This document shows, in pieces, positions 1 to 8,482 of a DNA stretch of 49,076 nt. The stretch spans positions 1 through 49,076 of the forward strand of contig NZ_JABXKQ010000052.1 in assembly GCF_017114945.1 (NCBI RefSeq). Reading direction: 5' to 3'. The notes under the pieces were generated by a model. It was not told the origin of the DNA. It saw only the letters and a program-made list of their open reading frames with translations, and made no database searches. The translations under genes were made by a program, and so were the position numbers. The first letter of the stretch is position 1. Each line of letters starts with the position of its first letter. The DNA is from Nostoc sp. JL34 (GTDB taxonomy: Bacteria; Cyanobacteriota; Cyanobacteriia; Cyanobacteriales; Nostocaceae).

Positions 1-2
1 TG

Positions 3-203
3 TCACCTATATTCAGAGAATTTACTCAGCATCCAGTCTCATTTGTGGGTGGGTTCTTCTCTGGTGTGCTTCGGCTCAATCTTGCAGATGATCCCGTTAA
101 AGGCTGGCTAGATAAACAGATCCGCTCAAATAGTTACACCACCAACACAACAGACGCACATAACGGCAAAGCCACTGGCCCTCAGCAGATTTCGATTGAC
201 TGA
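3..203 (+). CDS. C-terminal part of a small conserved cyanobacterial protein (5' end outside window)
   Basis: Reading frame 3 is open from the left edge to a TGA at 201-203 and encodes 66 residues. Recognisable pieces are FREFTQHPVSFVGGFFSGVLR near its start and DDPVKGWLDKQ in the middle. This resembles a small conserved protein of cyanobacteria and plastids (UPF0426-like) as I remember it; I could not search. No catalytic motif is visible. The start lies outside the window. The tail after residue 45 is polar and rich in Thr/Asn, so it is probably disordered. The function is unknown. Confidence 0.6.
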   Translation, partial: SPIFREFTQHPVSFVGGFFSGVLRLNLADDPVKGWLDKQIRSNSYTTNTTDAHNGKATGPQQISID

Positions 204-302
204 CATACTCCCACACTGATGCCAAGCATACAGTGTAAGCCCTCTTCAGTCGCTTGCCGAGGGACTTTCAGCCGAGGCACTGATGTAAGGTAGACTGTGG
301 CA

Positions 303-332
303 CAAGGCTTGGGGCTTAAGCCCTAAGTCTTG
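303..332 (+). terminator. candidate hairpin terminator between convergent genes
   Basis: Two 15-base arms (303-317 and 318-332) pair fully on the + transcript if two G-U pairs are allowed. They are followed by a short T/A-rich stretch. The hairpin lies between the convergent ends of the left-edge gene and the peroxiredoxin gene. The T-tract is weak, so this is a candidate only. Confidence 0.35.
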
Positions 333-343
333 TTAATTTAGGT

Positions 344-901
344 CTAAGAAGTAGCTGACTGTAATTTTTCTAGTCGTGCTAGCACTTCTGAACTGTGAAT
401 GGTTGGGTTGACTTTGACAAAAGTCTCGCGCAAAACGCCCTGAGGATCGATGATAAAACTGTGGCGCATAGATAAAAAGCCGATCCACGAACCGTAAGCT
501 TTACTCACTGAACCATCAGTGTCAGCCAACAGGGGGAATTTTAGTCCCTCTGAATCACAAAATTTGGCGTGAGAATCAATATCATCAGCACTGACGCCAA
601 TAATCTGAGCGTTTTTTTCGAGGTATTGGGGTAAGTCTTGCTGAAAACGACGAGCCTCTATAGTACAACCAGAGGTGAAGTCTTTGGGATAAAAGTACAG
701 GACTAGCCATTTACCGCGCAAGTCAGAGAGAGATATTTTGCCATCGCCTGTGTTGGTTGGCAAAGTAAACTCTGGTGCGGGTTGATTAATTGCAGGAAGT
801 TTACCACCAAGAGCATCAGCAACAGGGGTAAAATTCAGCCAGCTGATGACAGAAATACAGCTGGCAAATAATATGCTTAAAAAAGTGCGGCGGAAAATCA
901 T
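344..901 (-). CDS. secreted PrxQ/Bcp-type peroxiredoxin
   Basis: A thiol peroxidase of the AhpC/TSA-Bcp (PrxQ) family that reduces H2O2 and organic hydroperoxides. I start it at ATG 899-901 (185 aa), because residues 1-31 then form a typical signal peptide: basic MIFRR, a hydrophobic core, then Ala-rich VADA. An upstream ATG would add 18 residues before that signal. The peroxidatic motif DFTSGC ends at C79. Classical PrxQ has a resolving Cys five residues later (CxxxxC); here that position is Arg (CTIEAR). The enzyme would then be 1-Cys or use another partner, such as the Cys in the later KFCDSEG segment. The export signal implies action in the periplasm or thylakoid lumen. The sipA gene lies 57 bp upstream on the same strand. 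Confidence 0.88.
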   Translation of the reverse strand: MIFRRTFLSILFASCISVISWLNFTPVADALGGKLPAINQPAPEFTLPTNTGDGKISLSDLRGKWLVLYFYPKDFTSGCTIEARRFQQDLPQYLEKNAQIIGVSADDIDSHAKFCDSEGLKFPLLADTDGSVSKAYGSWIGFLSMRHSFIIDPQGVLRETFVKVNPTIHSSEVLARLEKLQSATS

Positions 902-958
902 GGTGCAAACCAGAATCACAACTTTACACAAGTTTACAATTCTTGGTTGCTGCAAATC

Positions 959-1201
959 TCACTTAGAGTGAGATTCGGGAGAGGTATCTGTACTTTCGAT
1001 GTATTGACTATCTAGGAGAAAGGCTCCCTTGGCAAAGCGAATACCCCAATATCCACCGGGTCTACGGTCAAGGACTATACCTTCTTCGCCAATGTGAATT
1101 ACATTGGGAGGGCGCAACATGGGCATGGGTTCAGCAGTTTTCACGTAGGCTGGTAGTGCCACAACACGGACTTTACTACCAATTGCGAATTCTTTGGACA
1201 T
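959..1201 (-). CDS. sipA: SipA, NblS-interacting regulatory protein (DUF3148)
   Basis: An 80-residue protein with the family's conserved core: FAIGSKVRVVALP, KTAEPMPMLRPP, IGEEGIV and GGYWGIRFAKGAFLL. In the family, SipA is a small SH3-like protein that binds the essential histidine kinase NblS (Hik33 group). It stimulates the kinase and so affects high-light and nutrient-stress responses. I chose ATG 1199-1201 (MSKEFAIG) over the in-frame TTG three codons upstream. The acidic/Ser tail (TDTSPESHSK) is probably disordered. It stands upstream of the peroxiredoxin gene and may be co-transcribed with it. The identification rests on remembered family sequence. Confidence 0.85.
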   Translation of the reverse strand: MSKEFAIGSKVRVVALPAYVKTAEPMPMLRPPNVIHIGEEGIVLDRRPGGYWGIRFAKGAFLLDSQYIESTDTSPESHSK

Positions 1202-1272
1202 CTTAATCAAGCTAGGAGTTTTGAATTAACTCATAACTCATAACTATCTTGAAAGTCTACTAAATAGGGAAA

Positions 1273-1303
1273 GGGAAAGGGGATGAAGTTTTTCCCCTTT
1301 CCC
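1273..1303 (-). terminator. candidate G/C-tract hairpin downstream of the coq4-like gene
   Basis: A perfect 11-bp inverted repeat: gggaaagggga at 1273-1283 and its complement at 1293-1303. It sits 20 bp past the stop of the Coq4-like gene and upstream of sipA. There is no strong T-tract on the minus strand, so termination is plausible but unproven. The purine-rich arm belongs to the low-complexity G-rich repeats scattered through this window. Confidence 0.35.
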
Positions 1304-1323
1304 CATCTTCTGCAAGAAGTCTA

Positions 1324-1845
1324 TTAATTTTTAATCATGGAAAACAATGTCTGGACATTAGTCAAGGGTAAGTGCCAGAGTAATTCTGGTTGCCAAGTAT
1401 CTGGGTCAAGGTAGGAGTGACAACCGCGTTGGTATGCTTGCCAAAGTCTGTCCCAGGTAAATTGTTGTCGAGAATTTAGATTTTTATAGATAATTCGCAA
1501 CAGTCCTAACCCCAGCATCAAGTTAGTTATGCTAAATTTAGTTCCTAATAAAAATGCCTGTACTTCTGCTTCACCAATGAAGTCTGTGCCATAACCTGTG
1601 AGGACATGAACCCCGTCATGGAGTTGTTTACGGCGGCTACCTGTAGTGAAAGGTTTTAAATTGTTTTCATTGAGGAAGTCTGCCCAAGTTCTGCCGAAAG
1701 TGCCAGTCGGGAGGAAACGCAATTTCTCTATTTCCACAATTTGGGGAACATCTCGCCCCTGTGCTTCAGCAATGCGGTCAAGTAAATCTAAAACCTGTTG
1801 CAGGGAAGGAGCGGGATTTGAGGAAGCGGCAAAGGATTGCATCAT
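1324..1845 (-). CDS. Coq4-family protein
   Basis: 173 residues with the Coq4 signature LHDGVHVLTGYGTDFIGEAE at about residues 75-95. This contains the HDxxH pair and the downstream Glu that bind a metal in Coq4 proteins. In mitochondria Coq4 works in ubiquinone biosynthesis, and in recent work it removes C1 from the quinone ring. Cyanobacteria make plastoquinone rather than ubiquinone, so the substrate here is open. The chain is shorter than mitochondrial Coq4, has no signal peptide and is predicted cytosolic or membrane-peripheral. The start is the first of two adjacent Met codons. Confidence 0.8.
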   Translation of the reverse strand: MMQSFAASSNPAPSLQQVLDLLDRIAEAQGRDVPQIVEIEKLRFLPTGTFGRTWADFLNENNLKPFTTGSRRKQLHDGVHVLTGYGTDFIGEAEVQAFLLGTKFSITNLMLGLGLLRIIYKNLNSRQQFTWDRLWQAYQRGCHSYLDPDTWQPELLWHLPLTNVQTLFSMIKN

Positions 1846-1913
1846 AATCTATCTTGGGATGAGATGGGCGGTACTGCCCACCCCAGAATTATTAACTATT
1901 TTTTGAAAGATGA

Positions 1914-2438
1914 TTATTGGGGATTGCCTTGTTGACGGCGTGAAGGAGCATTTTGACGGAATTGCTCTAATTTTTGCCGTTGTTCCGGGGTGAAGACTGC
2001 TTGAATCTGTTGTTTTTCAGACTCGCGGATTTGTCGCATTTGGGTTTTCTGGGCTTCTGTCAGATTTAAGTCAGCAAAATTACCTTTTCGACCGCCATGA
2101 TGTTGACCTGGTTGCCGTTGACCTTGACCTGTTTGCCCCTGAGCCTTACGTGCTTGCCGTTCAGCCTGACGTGCTTGTTTCGCCGCCTCTAACTTTGCCT
2201 TTTGTTCTGGGGTCAAAACTGCATCAAATTTGGTGCGGCTATCGCGGCGAATTGCCTGAATTTGGCTTTTTTGGGCATCTGTTAGATTCAACTCTTTCCA
2301 AGGGCCCCTTTCTTTTTGTGGAGTTTGTGCAAGTAACACAGGTGAAAGAGAGGCTGTTTGGGCATGAACAGCAAAGGAGGTTGCAGTTAAAGTTAAGGCG
2401 ATCGCTCCAGCAACTAGCGATAATACTTTGAGTTTCAT
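1914..2438 (-). CDS. Spy/CpxP-like periplasmic LTxxQ-repeat protein
   Basis: 174 residues. Residues 1-26 are a signal peptide (MKLKVLSLVAGAIALTLTATSFAVHAQ). The mature part has two copies of a helical unit starting LNLTDAQKSQ and LNLTEAQKTQ, each followed by LTPEQKAKLE or FTPEQRQKLE. This LTxxQ pattern is typical of Spy/CpxP/ZraP periplasmic chaperones and stress adaptors. The two units are joined by a Gln/Gly/Arg-rich linker with HHGG, which could bind metal. The family counters envelope stress; a direct role here is inferred. The gene is divergent from the two-component pair at 2.8 kb, and a palindrome cluster lies in the shared upstream region. Confidence 0.82.
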   Translation of the reverse strand: MKLKVLSLVAGAIALTLTATSFAVHAQTASLSPVLLAQTPQKERGPWKELNLTDAQKSQIQAIRRDSRTKFDAVLTPEQKAKLEAAKQARQAERQARKAQGQTGQGQRQPGQHHGGRKGNFADLNLTEAQKTQMRQIRESEKQQIQAVFTPEQRQKLEQFRQNAPSRRQQGNPQ

Positions 2439-2805
2439 TACTTATCTGGTGGGTTTTTCCTGGTTGGATGCCACCATCATAAGAACTTATCTTCAGCAGT
2501 TACATGAGGAGAAAGTCATGATTATACCCATGACTTTAGTCATGATTAAATTTTGACAAACATGATTGACAATAAATAGTTAAGAGTTAGGAGTTAAGAG
2601 TTAGGAATATTTTGATTATGATGAGTTTATCAGTCATTGTTTAGCTTAGTAACTAACGCTTTTATCCCTTGCACTTACTCTTAATTCCTCATTTAGTAAA
2701 AATTTTAAGTGGCAAAATATACTGCTAAAATCTTCAGAGCTACTAACTTCTAACTTCTAATTCATAACTCATATCTCATAACTTATAACTGGAGCAACGT
2801 GACTA
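2439..2805. promoter_or_regulatory. divergent intergenic region with repeated agtcatg half-sites
   Basis: 367 bp separate the divergent spy-like gene and the histidine kinase gene. At 2514-2548 the heptamer agtcatg occurs at 2514-2520, inverted as catgact at 2529-2535 and direct again at 2538-2544. The longer form agtcatgatta appears twice (2514-2524, 2538-2548), and catgatt recurs at 2561. This looks like an operator array. A TTGACA hexamer lies at 2553-2558, without a clear -10. From 2580 on, the spacer holds low-complexity repeats of the form ttaagagttaggag and aacttctaa. Confidence 0.4.
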
Positions 2806-4071
2806 ATGATTAGTCCAATCCAAATCAAGAAACATCCTTTTCCATCTCTGCTTTATCTGGAGTGGACACTACTGGCGATTACTGCATTGACAGCAGTTAT
2901 ACCTCCTCCGTTACGGCGATTTCGCCCCAAGCCTCCAGAACTATCGATTTGTGGTGTATTTCCAGACTTGTCAGTTTGTAACATATTGCCCGAACTATCA
3001 ATTTATAGCCTGATTATTTTTGCGTTAATGGGCTTAAGATTACCTACTAAGAACCATAAAAATAAAATAATATATACAATTATTGAAATTTTATTGATTT
3101 TAATAACTGGGCTTTTTGGTGAAAGATTTGCTCGACTTTTCCCCTTTTTATACATAATCTTAGTTACTCGCAGTTGTCTAATTTTTCAGTTGCCTGGGCG
3201 TGTATTTGTCACAACTTTATCATTTACCTTGTTTTTAGTCACTACACAATTAAAATACCAATTATTCAATTTTCAAGCATCACCACAAGCACAAGAACGA
3301 TATCGATTCCTGATTTTGAATTCGTCGCTGGTATTTGGCTTAAGTTTAGTTTTTGTATTATTGATGATGAATGCAGTATTATCTGAACGGCATAGTCGAG
3401 AAAAGCTAGCGATCGCTAACGAAAAACTCCGTCAATATGCCATGCAAATTGAAAATCAAGCTACCTTGGAAGAACGTAACCGCATTGCTCGTGAAATTCA
3501 TGATTCATTAGGACACTCTCTAACTGCTTTAAATCTACAATTAGAAACTGCTTTAAAACTTTGGCAATCTAACCCAGGTAAGGCTGAAACATTTCTAGCA
3601 ACCGCGAAGGAATTGGGTTCAAAGGCGCTAAAAGATGTCCGCCAATCTGTTTCTACTATGCGTTATAATCCCTTACAAGAGCAGTCTTTAGAACGGGCGA
3701 TCGCTAGTCTTTTAGAAAATTTTCATCGTTCAAATAGCATTTTACCAATTTGTCAAATTAACCTGGAATATTCTCTGCCACCTGAAATCAATACCGCTAT
3801 TTATCGCATTACTCAAGAATCTTTGACTAATATATCTAAATATGCAGATGCAACCGAGGTTAAATTGGAACTCACTACCACAAAAGGAAATTTACGATTG
3901 ATAATTCAGGATAATGGTAGAGGTTTTGATTTAAGGCAAAATACTACTGGTTTTGGACTTCAGAGTATGCGCGATCGCACTTTAGCACTTGGAGGTGAGT
4001 TGAATATTAATAGCGCTCTTGGTTCTGGTTGCAAAATTACAGTTAATATTCCCTTAACAAGGTTGACATAA
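2806..4071 (+). CDS. membrane sensor histidine kinase, NarL/LiaS type (HisKA_3)
   Basis: 421 residues. Hydrophobic segments fill about 15-35, 65-80, 88-105, 112-128, 133-150 and 168-190, so the N-terminus is a multi-helix membrane sensor without a large periplasmic loop. A short coiled coil follows. The dimerisation/phosphoacceptor motif [20 protein letters not shown] places the phospho-His at H232. The HATPase domain is at about 320-420 with DNGRGFDL and the G2-type box [10 protein letters not shown]. It should autophosphorylate and pass phosphate to the response regulator whose ATG overlaps its TAA (TAATG, one shared base). That overlap implies translational coupling. The signal is unknown. 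Confidence 0.92.
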   Translation: MISPIQIKKHPFPSLLYLEWTLLAITALTAVIPPPLRRFRPKPPELSICGVFPDLSVCNILPELSIYSLIIFALMGLRLPTKNHKNKIIYTIIEILLILITGLFGERFARLFPFLYIILVTRSCLIFQLPGRVFVTTLSFTLFLVTTQLKYQLFNFQASPQAQERYRFLILNSSLVFGLSLVFVLLMMNAVLSERHSREKLAIANEKLRQYAMQIENQATLEERNRIAREIHDSLGHSLTALNLQLETALKLWQSNPGKAETFLATAKELGSKALKDVRQSVSTMRYNPLQEQSLERAIASLLENFHRSNSILPICQINLEYSLPPEINTAIYRITQESLTNISKYADATEVKLELTTTKGNLRLIIQDNGRGFDLRQNTTGFGLQSMRDRTLALGGELNINSALGSGCKITVNIPLTRLT

Positions 4072-4733
4072 TGATTAAAGTCTTGCTGGTAGATGACCAA
4101 AGTTTAATTCGCCAAGGATTAAGAGCGTTATTGGAACTAGAATCAGATTTGGAGATAGTCGGAGAAGCAGAAAACGGTGAAGAGGCGATTAATTTGGTTG
4201 CAGAATTTCAGCCAGATGTAATATTGCTAGATATTAGAATGCCGATTATGGATGGAGTTGCAGCCACGCGAGAAATTCAAAAACGTTTTGTCAAAACTAA
4301 AATTTTAGTCCTGACGACTTTTGATGATGATGAATATGTGTCAGCAGCTTTAAAAAATGGGGCAATGGGTTATTTATTGAAAGATACACCCTCAGAAGAA
4401 TTAGCTGTTGCTATTCGTGCCGTTCATAAAGGATACACTCAATTAGGCCCAGGTATAGTTAAAAAACTGTTGACTCAGTTTTCTAATAGTACACTAACCC
4501 AATCACCGCCTGTACCATCTAGTTTAGCTGAACTTACTCCTAGAGAAAAAGAGGTTTTGCGGTTAATTGCTACAGGCGCTAGTAACCGAGAAATTGCTCA
4601 GGAACTCTACATTTCTGAGGGGACAGTAAAAAATCATGTTACGAATATTTTAAACAGGTTGAATTTACGCGATCGCACTCAAGCTGCGATTTGGGCAAAT
4701 ACATATTTAACCTATTTGAATGAGCCAAGTTAA
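4071..4733 (+). CDS. NarL/FixJ-family response regulator
   Basis: 220 residues. The receiver domain (1-120) has the acidic pair DD at 8-9, phospho-Asp D54 in LLDIRMP, switch Thr in LVLTTFDD and the conserved Lys in [13 protein letters not shown] LuxR-type helix-turn-helix follows at about 150-212 ([20 protein letters not shown], then [13 protein letters not shown]). It is the cognate partner of the overlapping upstream kinase and a DNA-binding transcription factor. A natural candidate target is the palindrome cluster upstream of its own operon and the spy-like gene; that link is inference. A short hairpin (tcctac 4751-4756 / gtagga 4765-4770) lies after the stop, before the convergent deaminase gene. 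Confidence 0.93.
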   Translation: MIKVLLVDDQSLIRQGLRALLELESDLEIVGEAENGEEAINLVAEFQPDVILLDIRMPIMDGVAATREIQKRFVKTKILVLTTFDDDEYVSAALKNGAMGYLLKDTPSEELAVAIRAVHKGYTQLGPGIVKKLLTQFSNSTLTQSPPVPSSLAELTPREKEVLRLIATGASNREIAQELYISEGTVKNHVTNILNRLNLRDRTQAAIWANTYLTYLNEPS

Positions 4734-4799
4734 GTAATTTGTAATGATGTTCCTACAGACGCTCGTAGGACTACTTCTAAAAATAAGTTTTTTGTTAGC

Positions 4800-5243
4800 T
4801 TATTTAAATAGCTCCAAACACTCATTTTTTAAAACGTCTTTTGTAACTTTGATGTTCCTAAATGACTTAGCGATTACCTCTTCACAAGATATACTAATTT
4901 GTGATTGGTTTACCGAAATTAAATCTTGAATTGAAGCACCATATACAATTTCCGATAAACCACTCCAAACACAAGCAGTTGCACACATCGGACAAGGTTC
5001 GCCAGTTGTATATATGCTATAACCTTCTAAAGAGGGGTTTTTCAGTTTAGCTGTTAAACTACGAATAACGTTGATTTCTGCATGGGCTGATGGATCGTTG
5101 TCTCTCCTAACAGTATTATGAGCTACGGCAACGACTTCTTTATCTTTAACAATTACGGCACCGTAAGGCGCATCACCTTCTTTTGCTTCTGCCAATGCTA
5201 AACGCATAAAATATTCTGGGTTCATATAAGCTGGAGTTACCAT
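4800..5243 (-). CDS. nucleoside deaminase of the cytidine-deaminase fold
   Basis: 147 residues with the zinc-binding motifs of the TadA/guanine-deaminase group. HAEINVIR carries the zinc His and catalytic Glu, and TGEPCPMCATAC carries two zinc Cys. It should hydrolytically deaminate a free base or nucleoside. The length and the HAE...PCPMC spacing fit free-nucleobase deaminases as well as tRNA adenosine deaminase, so I do not name a substrate. M7 (MNPEYFMRLAL) is an alternative start. It is convergent with the response regulator gene. Confidence 0.85.
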   Translation of the reverse strand: MVTPAYMNPEYFMRLALAEAKEGDAPYGAVIVKDKEVVAVAHNTVRRDNDPSAHAEINVIRSLTAKLKNPSLEGYSIYTTGEPCPMCATACVWSGLSEIVYGASIQDLISVNQSQISISCEEVIAKSFRNIKVTKDVLKNECLELFK

Positions 5244-5313
5244 AAGGATAATAATTAATAATATCGTATTTCTAATGTTATAACTGGGAATTAAGATGTA
5301 TTAATGGTCGAAT

Positions 5314-6105
5314 ATGTTATTGAGCAGACAAGAAACAGAATTTTACTTAGAAGACCTAGAAACACCAATAGGTAAAGCGATTAATTTAACACTTGCCTCT
5401 TTGGTGCTAATATCATCAGGAATTTTTGTGGCAGAAACATATACTATTCCTGATTATATGCGGTTTCAGTTACATGTAGCTGATACTGCGATCGTCATTA
5501 TCTTCGCGGTGGAATATTCACTTCGTCTGTGGAGTGCAGAAGACAAAATTAAGTATATTTTTAGCTTTTATTCGATTATTGACTTAATGGCGATTTTGCC
5601 ATTTTTTATAGGAATAGTGGATATTAGCTTTATCCGCCTACTCCGATGGTTTCGGATTTTACGATTAATTAGATTTATAGATAGGAAGTTTTTATTCGCC
5701 AGTATTAGCACCGAAGATGGGATGATTTTTGCGCGAATATTATTTACATTATTTGCAATTGTTTTTATTTACTCTGGCTTAATTTATCAAGTTGAGCATC
5801 CAGTTAATCCTCAAAATTACGGTACATTTCTGGATGCTTTTTATTTCTCTGTTGTCACAATGACAACTGTAGGATTTGGCGATGTTATTCCAATTTCTGA
5901 ATTAGGGCGCTTGCTAACAGTACTAATGATTTTTACCGGAATTGCGTTGATTCCTTGGCAAGTGGGAGATTTAATTAAGCAAGTGGTGAAAACTGCTAAT
6001 CAGGTAGAAATAGTTTGTTCAGGTTGTGGTTTGACTTTCCATGATGTAGATGCTGGGTTTTGTAAAAGGTGCGGGACTAAGTTACCTAGTCGCAGGGTTG
6101 ATTGA
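5314..6105 (+). CDS. Kv-like voltage-gated potassium channel with C-terminal zinc ribbon
   Basis: 263 residues, six predicted membrane helices. S4 is very clear: Arg at 108, 111, 114, 117 and 120 (every third residue), the pattern of a true voltage sensor. The pore region ends in the selectivity filter TMTTVGFGD (residues 182-190). After S6 (about 197-216) a short linker leads to a four-Cys zinc ribbon, CSGC (235, 238) and CKRC (250, 253). That cytosolic module is unusual on a channel of this size and could mediate assembly or metal/redox sensing (inference). A K+ selective channel is strongly supported by the filter. Confidence 0.9.
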   Translation: MLLSRQETEFYLEDLETPIGKAINLTLASLVLISSGIFVAETYTIPDYMRFQLHVADTAIVIIFAVEYSLRLWSAEDKIKYIFSFYSIIDLMAILPFFIGIVDISFIRLLRWFRILRLIRFIDRKFLFASISTEDGMIFARILFTLFAIVFIYSGLIYQVEHPVNPQNYGTFLDAFYFSVVTMTTVGFGDVIPISELGRLLTVLMIFTGIALIPWQVGDLIKQVVKTANQVEIVCSGCGLTFHDVDAGFCKRCGTKLPSRRVD

Positions 6106-6202
6106 TAATAGGATTACTATAGTACTGTAGCTATCTGCATAATATTAATTTAGGCTAAAATAATCATTCTCCGGCAGCCGCTCAGGAAAGAGAACATAAC
6201 CA

Positions 6203-7051
6203 ATGCCTAACCTCAACCTCATTTCAGAATATCAAAGCTTTGGTGGCAAACTCGGCTTTTACAGTCATTACTCCTCCACCTGTAACGGTGAAATGCGCTT
6301 TGCTGTCTATCAACCACCACAAGCAACTCAAAAACCTGTGCCAATTCTCTATTTCCTCTCTGGGTTAAGTAGCACAGAAGAGAATTTTATGGTGAAGGCG
6401 GGGGGTGTGCAGCGTTTTGCAGCTGAGTACGGTTTGATGCTGGTTACACCAGATACTAGTCCGCGTAATACTGGCATTGCAGGTGAGGATGATGACTGGG
6501 ACTTTGGCACTGGTGCAGGCTTTTATGTTGATGCTACAGAAGAACCGTGGCATCAGCACTACCAAATGTATAGTTATATTGTCCAAGAATTACCTGCTTT
6601 AATTACTGCAAACTTCCCCGCTCAATCGGAAAAACAAGGTATTTTCGGTCATTCAATGGGAGGACATGGGGCGCTAATCTGTGCAATGAGAAACCCAGAA
6701 CTCTATAAATCAGTATCAGCCTTTGCACCGATCACTGCACCTATGCGTTGTCCTTGGGGTCAAAAAGCTTTCAGTGGTTATCTTGGCAGCAATCAAGAAA
6801 GTTGGCGTGCTTATGATGCTAGTGACTTAGTCAAGCAAGTAGGATATCACAGTCCAATTCTCATTGACCAAGGAACTGCTGATAAATTTTTAGCTGAACA
6901 ATTACTGCCAGAGGTGTTTGAGAAAGCTTGTGCAGATGTTAGCCAGCCGCTAAACTTGCGTTACCAAGCAGGCTATGACCACAGTTATTATTTCATCGCT
7001 AGTTTTATTGAAGATCATATCCGCCACCATGCGATCGCTTTATTACAGTAA
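6203..7051 (+). CDS. fghA: S-formylglutathione hydrolase
   Basis: 282 residues, the usual length for the esterase D family. The nucleophile is S151 in [10 protein letters not shown], with D227 (QGTADKFL) and H260 (GYDHSYYF) completing the triad. The N-terminal [18 protein letters not shown] and [12 protein letters not shown] match the family. It hydrolyses S-formylglutathione to formate and glutathione, the last step of glutathione-dependent formaldehyde detoxification. The partner alcohol dehydrogenase (FrmA/AdhC) is not in this window. The stop codon lies inside a copy of the 30-bp repeat described for 7043-7452. Confidence 0.93.
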   Translation: MPNLNLISEYQSFGGKLGFYSHYSSTCNGEMRFAVYQPPQATQKPVPILYFLSGLSSTEENFMVKAGGVQRFAAEYGLMLVTPDTSPRNTGIAGEDDDWDFGTGAGFYVDATEEPWHQHYQMYSYIVQELPALITANFPAQSEKQGIFGHSMGGHGALICAMRNPELYKSVSAFAPITAPMRCPWGQKAFSGYLGSNQESWRAYDASDLVKQVGYHSPILIDQGTADKFLAEQLLPEVFEKACADVSQPLNLRYQAGYDHSYYFIASFIEDHIRHHAIALLQ

Positions 7052-7452
7052 TTTTCAGGTATTTAGCTCACAACTGAGGCGGGGAATGGTGTAGTTCAAT
7101 TACTTGAAAAACCCTGTAATTACAGCAGTTTTCATCTATTTAGACCCCGCATTTCTATAAGATTACTATAGTTACTGCCTGATTATTTTTACCCAACCCG
7201 GTAACCTACGCTCACACGATCGCATCAACTGAAGTTTGAACGGCACAGAGCTAAAATGGTGTGATGATAGCAGTTCAGATTAGTGAGGCTGCCGACACAA
7301 AAACTTTAATCCAGCTACAAGCTAGTTGATATGGTTGAATAATGCTGAGTTCAACTTACAGCAGTTTTTATGTATTTGAACCACATCTGTCGTAAGGGCA
7401 CAGCAATGCTGTGCCCCTACCGCGTGGTCTATTTACCTGAAAATAGCTGTAA
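7043..7452. repeat. dispersed intergenic repeats, including a 97-bp imperfect palindrome
   Basis: The spacer after the S-formylglutathione hydrolase gene holds three direct copies of a motif close to ttacagcagttttcatctat (7043-7071, 7119-7148, 7356-7385) and one inverted copy ending at 7452. The last two form the arms of an imperfect palindrome at 7356-7452. Its centre is a perfect hairpin, gggcacagc aat gctgtgccc, at about 7398-7418. No gene is visible in the rest of the 451-bp gap. It resembles non-autonomous palindromic elements of Nostoc-type genomes. Confidence 0.65.
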
Positions 7453-7502
7453 ACAGCACCCAATGTTTCATCACCTATACTCAATAACCCATAGGAATCA
7501 AT

Positions 7503-8240
7503 ATGTCTGAGATTCAAAACAAAGTAGTAATCGTCACCGGAGCCAGCAGTGGGTTAGGTGAGGCGACTGCAAAGCGACTTGCTGCTAGTGGAGCTAAACT
7601 GATGCTGGCTGCCCGCCGTGAAGATCGGCTGAAAGAACTGGTTGCAGCGATCGCTAAATCAGGAGGGACTGCAACCTACCAAGTCACAGATGTGGCAGAT
7701 CGTGCCCAAATGGAAGTCTTGGCGAAGGAGACTTTGAATACATACGGACGGATCGATGTGCTAATCAATAATGCCGGCTTGATGCCGCTCTCTCCCCTCG
7801 ACCAACTAAAGGTAGAGGAGTGGGATCAGATGATCGATGTCAACATCAAGGGCGTTCTCTATGGAATTGCTGCCGTGTTGCCGATTATGCGTCAGCAAAA
7901 GTCTGGTCATGTGATTAACCTATCCTCAGTGGCCGGACATAAGGTGTTTGCTGGGTCAGCAGTCTATTGTGCTACTAAGTACGCAGTGCGAGCCATCTCT
8001 GAAGGGCTGCGACTAGAGTCAAACGGTGAAATTCGTTCGACTAATATTTCACCAGGAGCCGTTGCCACTGAGTTGACTACCACGATTACTGATAAGGACA
8101 CAGCAGCGGGAATTAATCAACTTTATGCGATCGCCATTGATGCAGACGCTATTGCCCGGGCGATCGCATACGCTATTGAGCAGCCTGGTGATGTTGATGT
8201 GAATGAAATGATCATCCGTCCCACACGTCAAGAACTTTAG
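7503..8240 (+). CDS. SDR-family NAD(P)-dependent oxidoreductase
   Basis: 245 residues, a classical short-chain dehydrogenase. The Rossmann motif [10 protein letters not shown] is at 12-21, NNAG at 89-92, catalytic Ser at 141/142 and YxxxK at Y155/K159 (YCATKYAV). RR at 38-39 after the second strand suggests NADP(H) preference. The whole chain is collinear with the family, with no insertions. The substrate cannot be told from sequence; relatives act on small alcohols, amino-acid alcohols or clavaldehyde-like aldehydes. No operon partner is evident. Confidence 0.9.
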   Translation: MSEIQNKVVIVTGASSGLGEATAKRLAASGAKLMLAARREDRLKELVAAIAKSGGTATYQVTDVADRAQMEVLAKETLNTYGRIDVLINNAGLMPLSPLDQLKVEEWDQMIDVNIKGVLYGIAAVLPIMRQQKSGHVINLSSVAGHKVFAGSAVYCATKYAVRAISEGLRLESNGEIRSTNISPGAVATELTTTITDKDTAAGINQLYAIAIDADAIARAIAYAIEQPGDVDVNEMIIRPTRQEL

Positions 8241-8482
8241 GTAGCTCAAAAAATCTCGCTTTCATCAGCCAGTTTGTGGAAATTCTTGATGATGTCGTTT
8301 TCACGGTTGAATATTCGGTGCGAATAGCATGGATAAACGCGATCGCTATTCTAATCAGCCGATTGCACATGATTGCGTAGGCGCAGCCCAACCCAGGCAT
8401 CGCGTTTCCTTTCTTTACCACCGTTGCTTCAACCTTAGTGTTTGGCTGGGTTTTCCACCTAGCTTTGCGGGTACACCAACCA

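Noticed and set aside
2150..2431. 93-codon plus-strand frame opposite the Spy-like gene
   Set aside because: The opposite strand encodes a signal peptide and LTxxQ repeats; this frame is a shadow.
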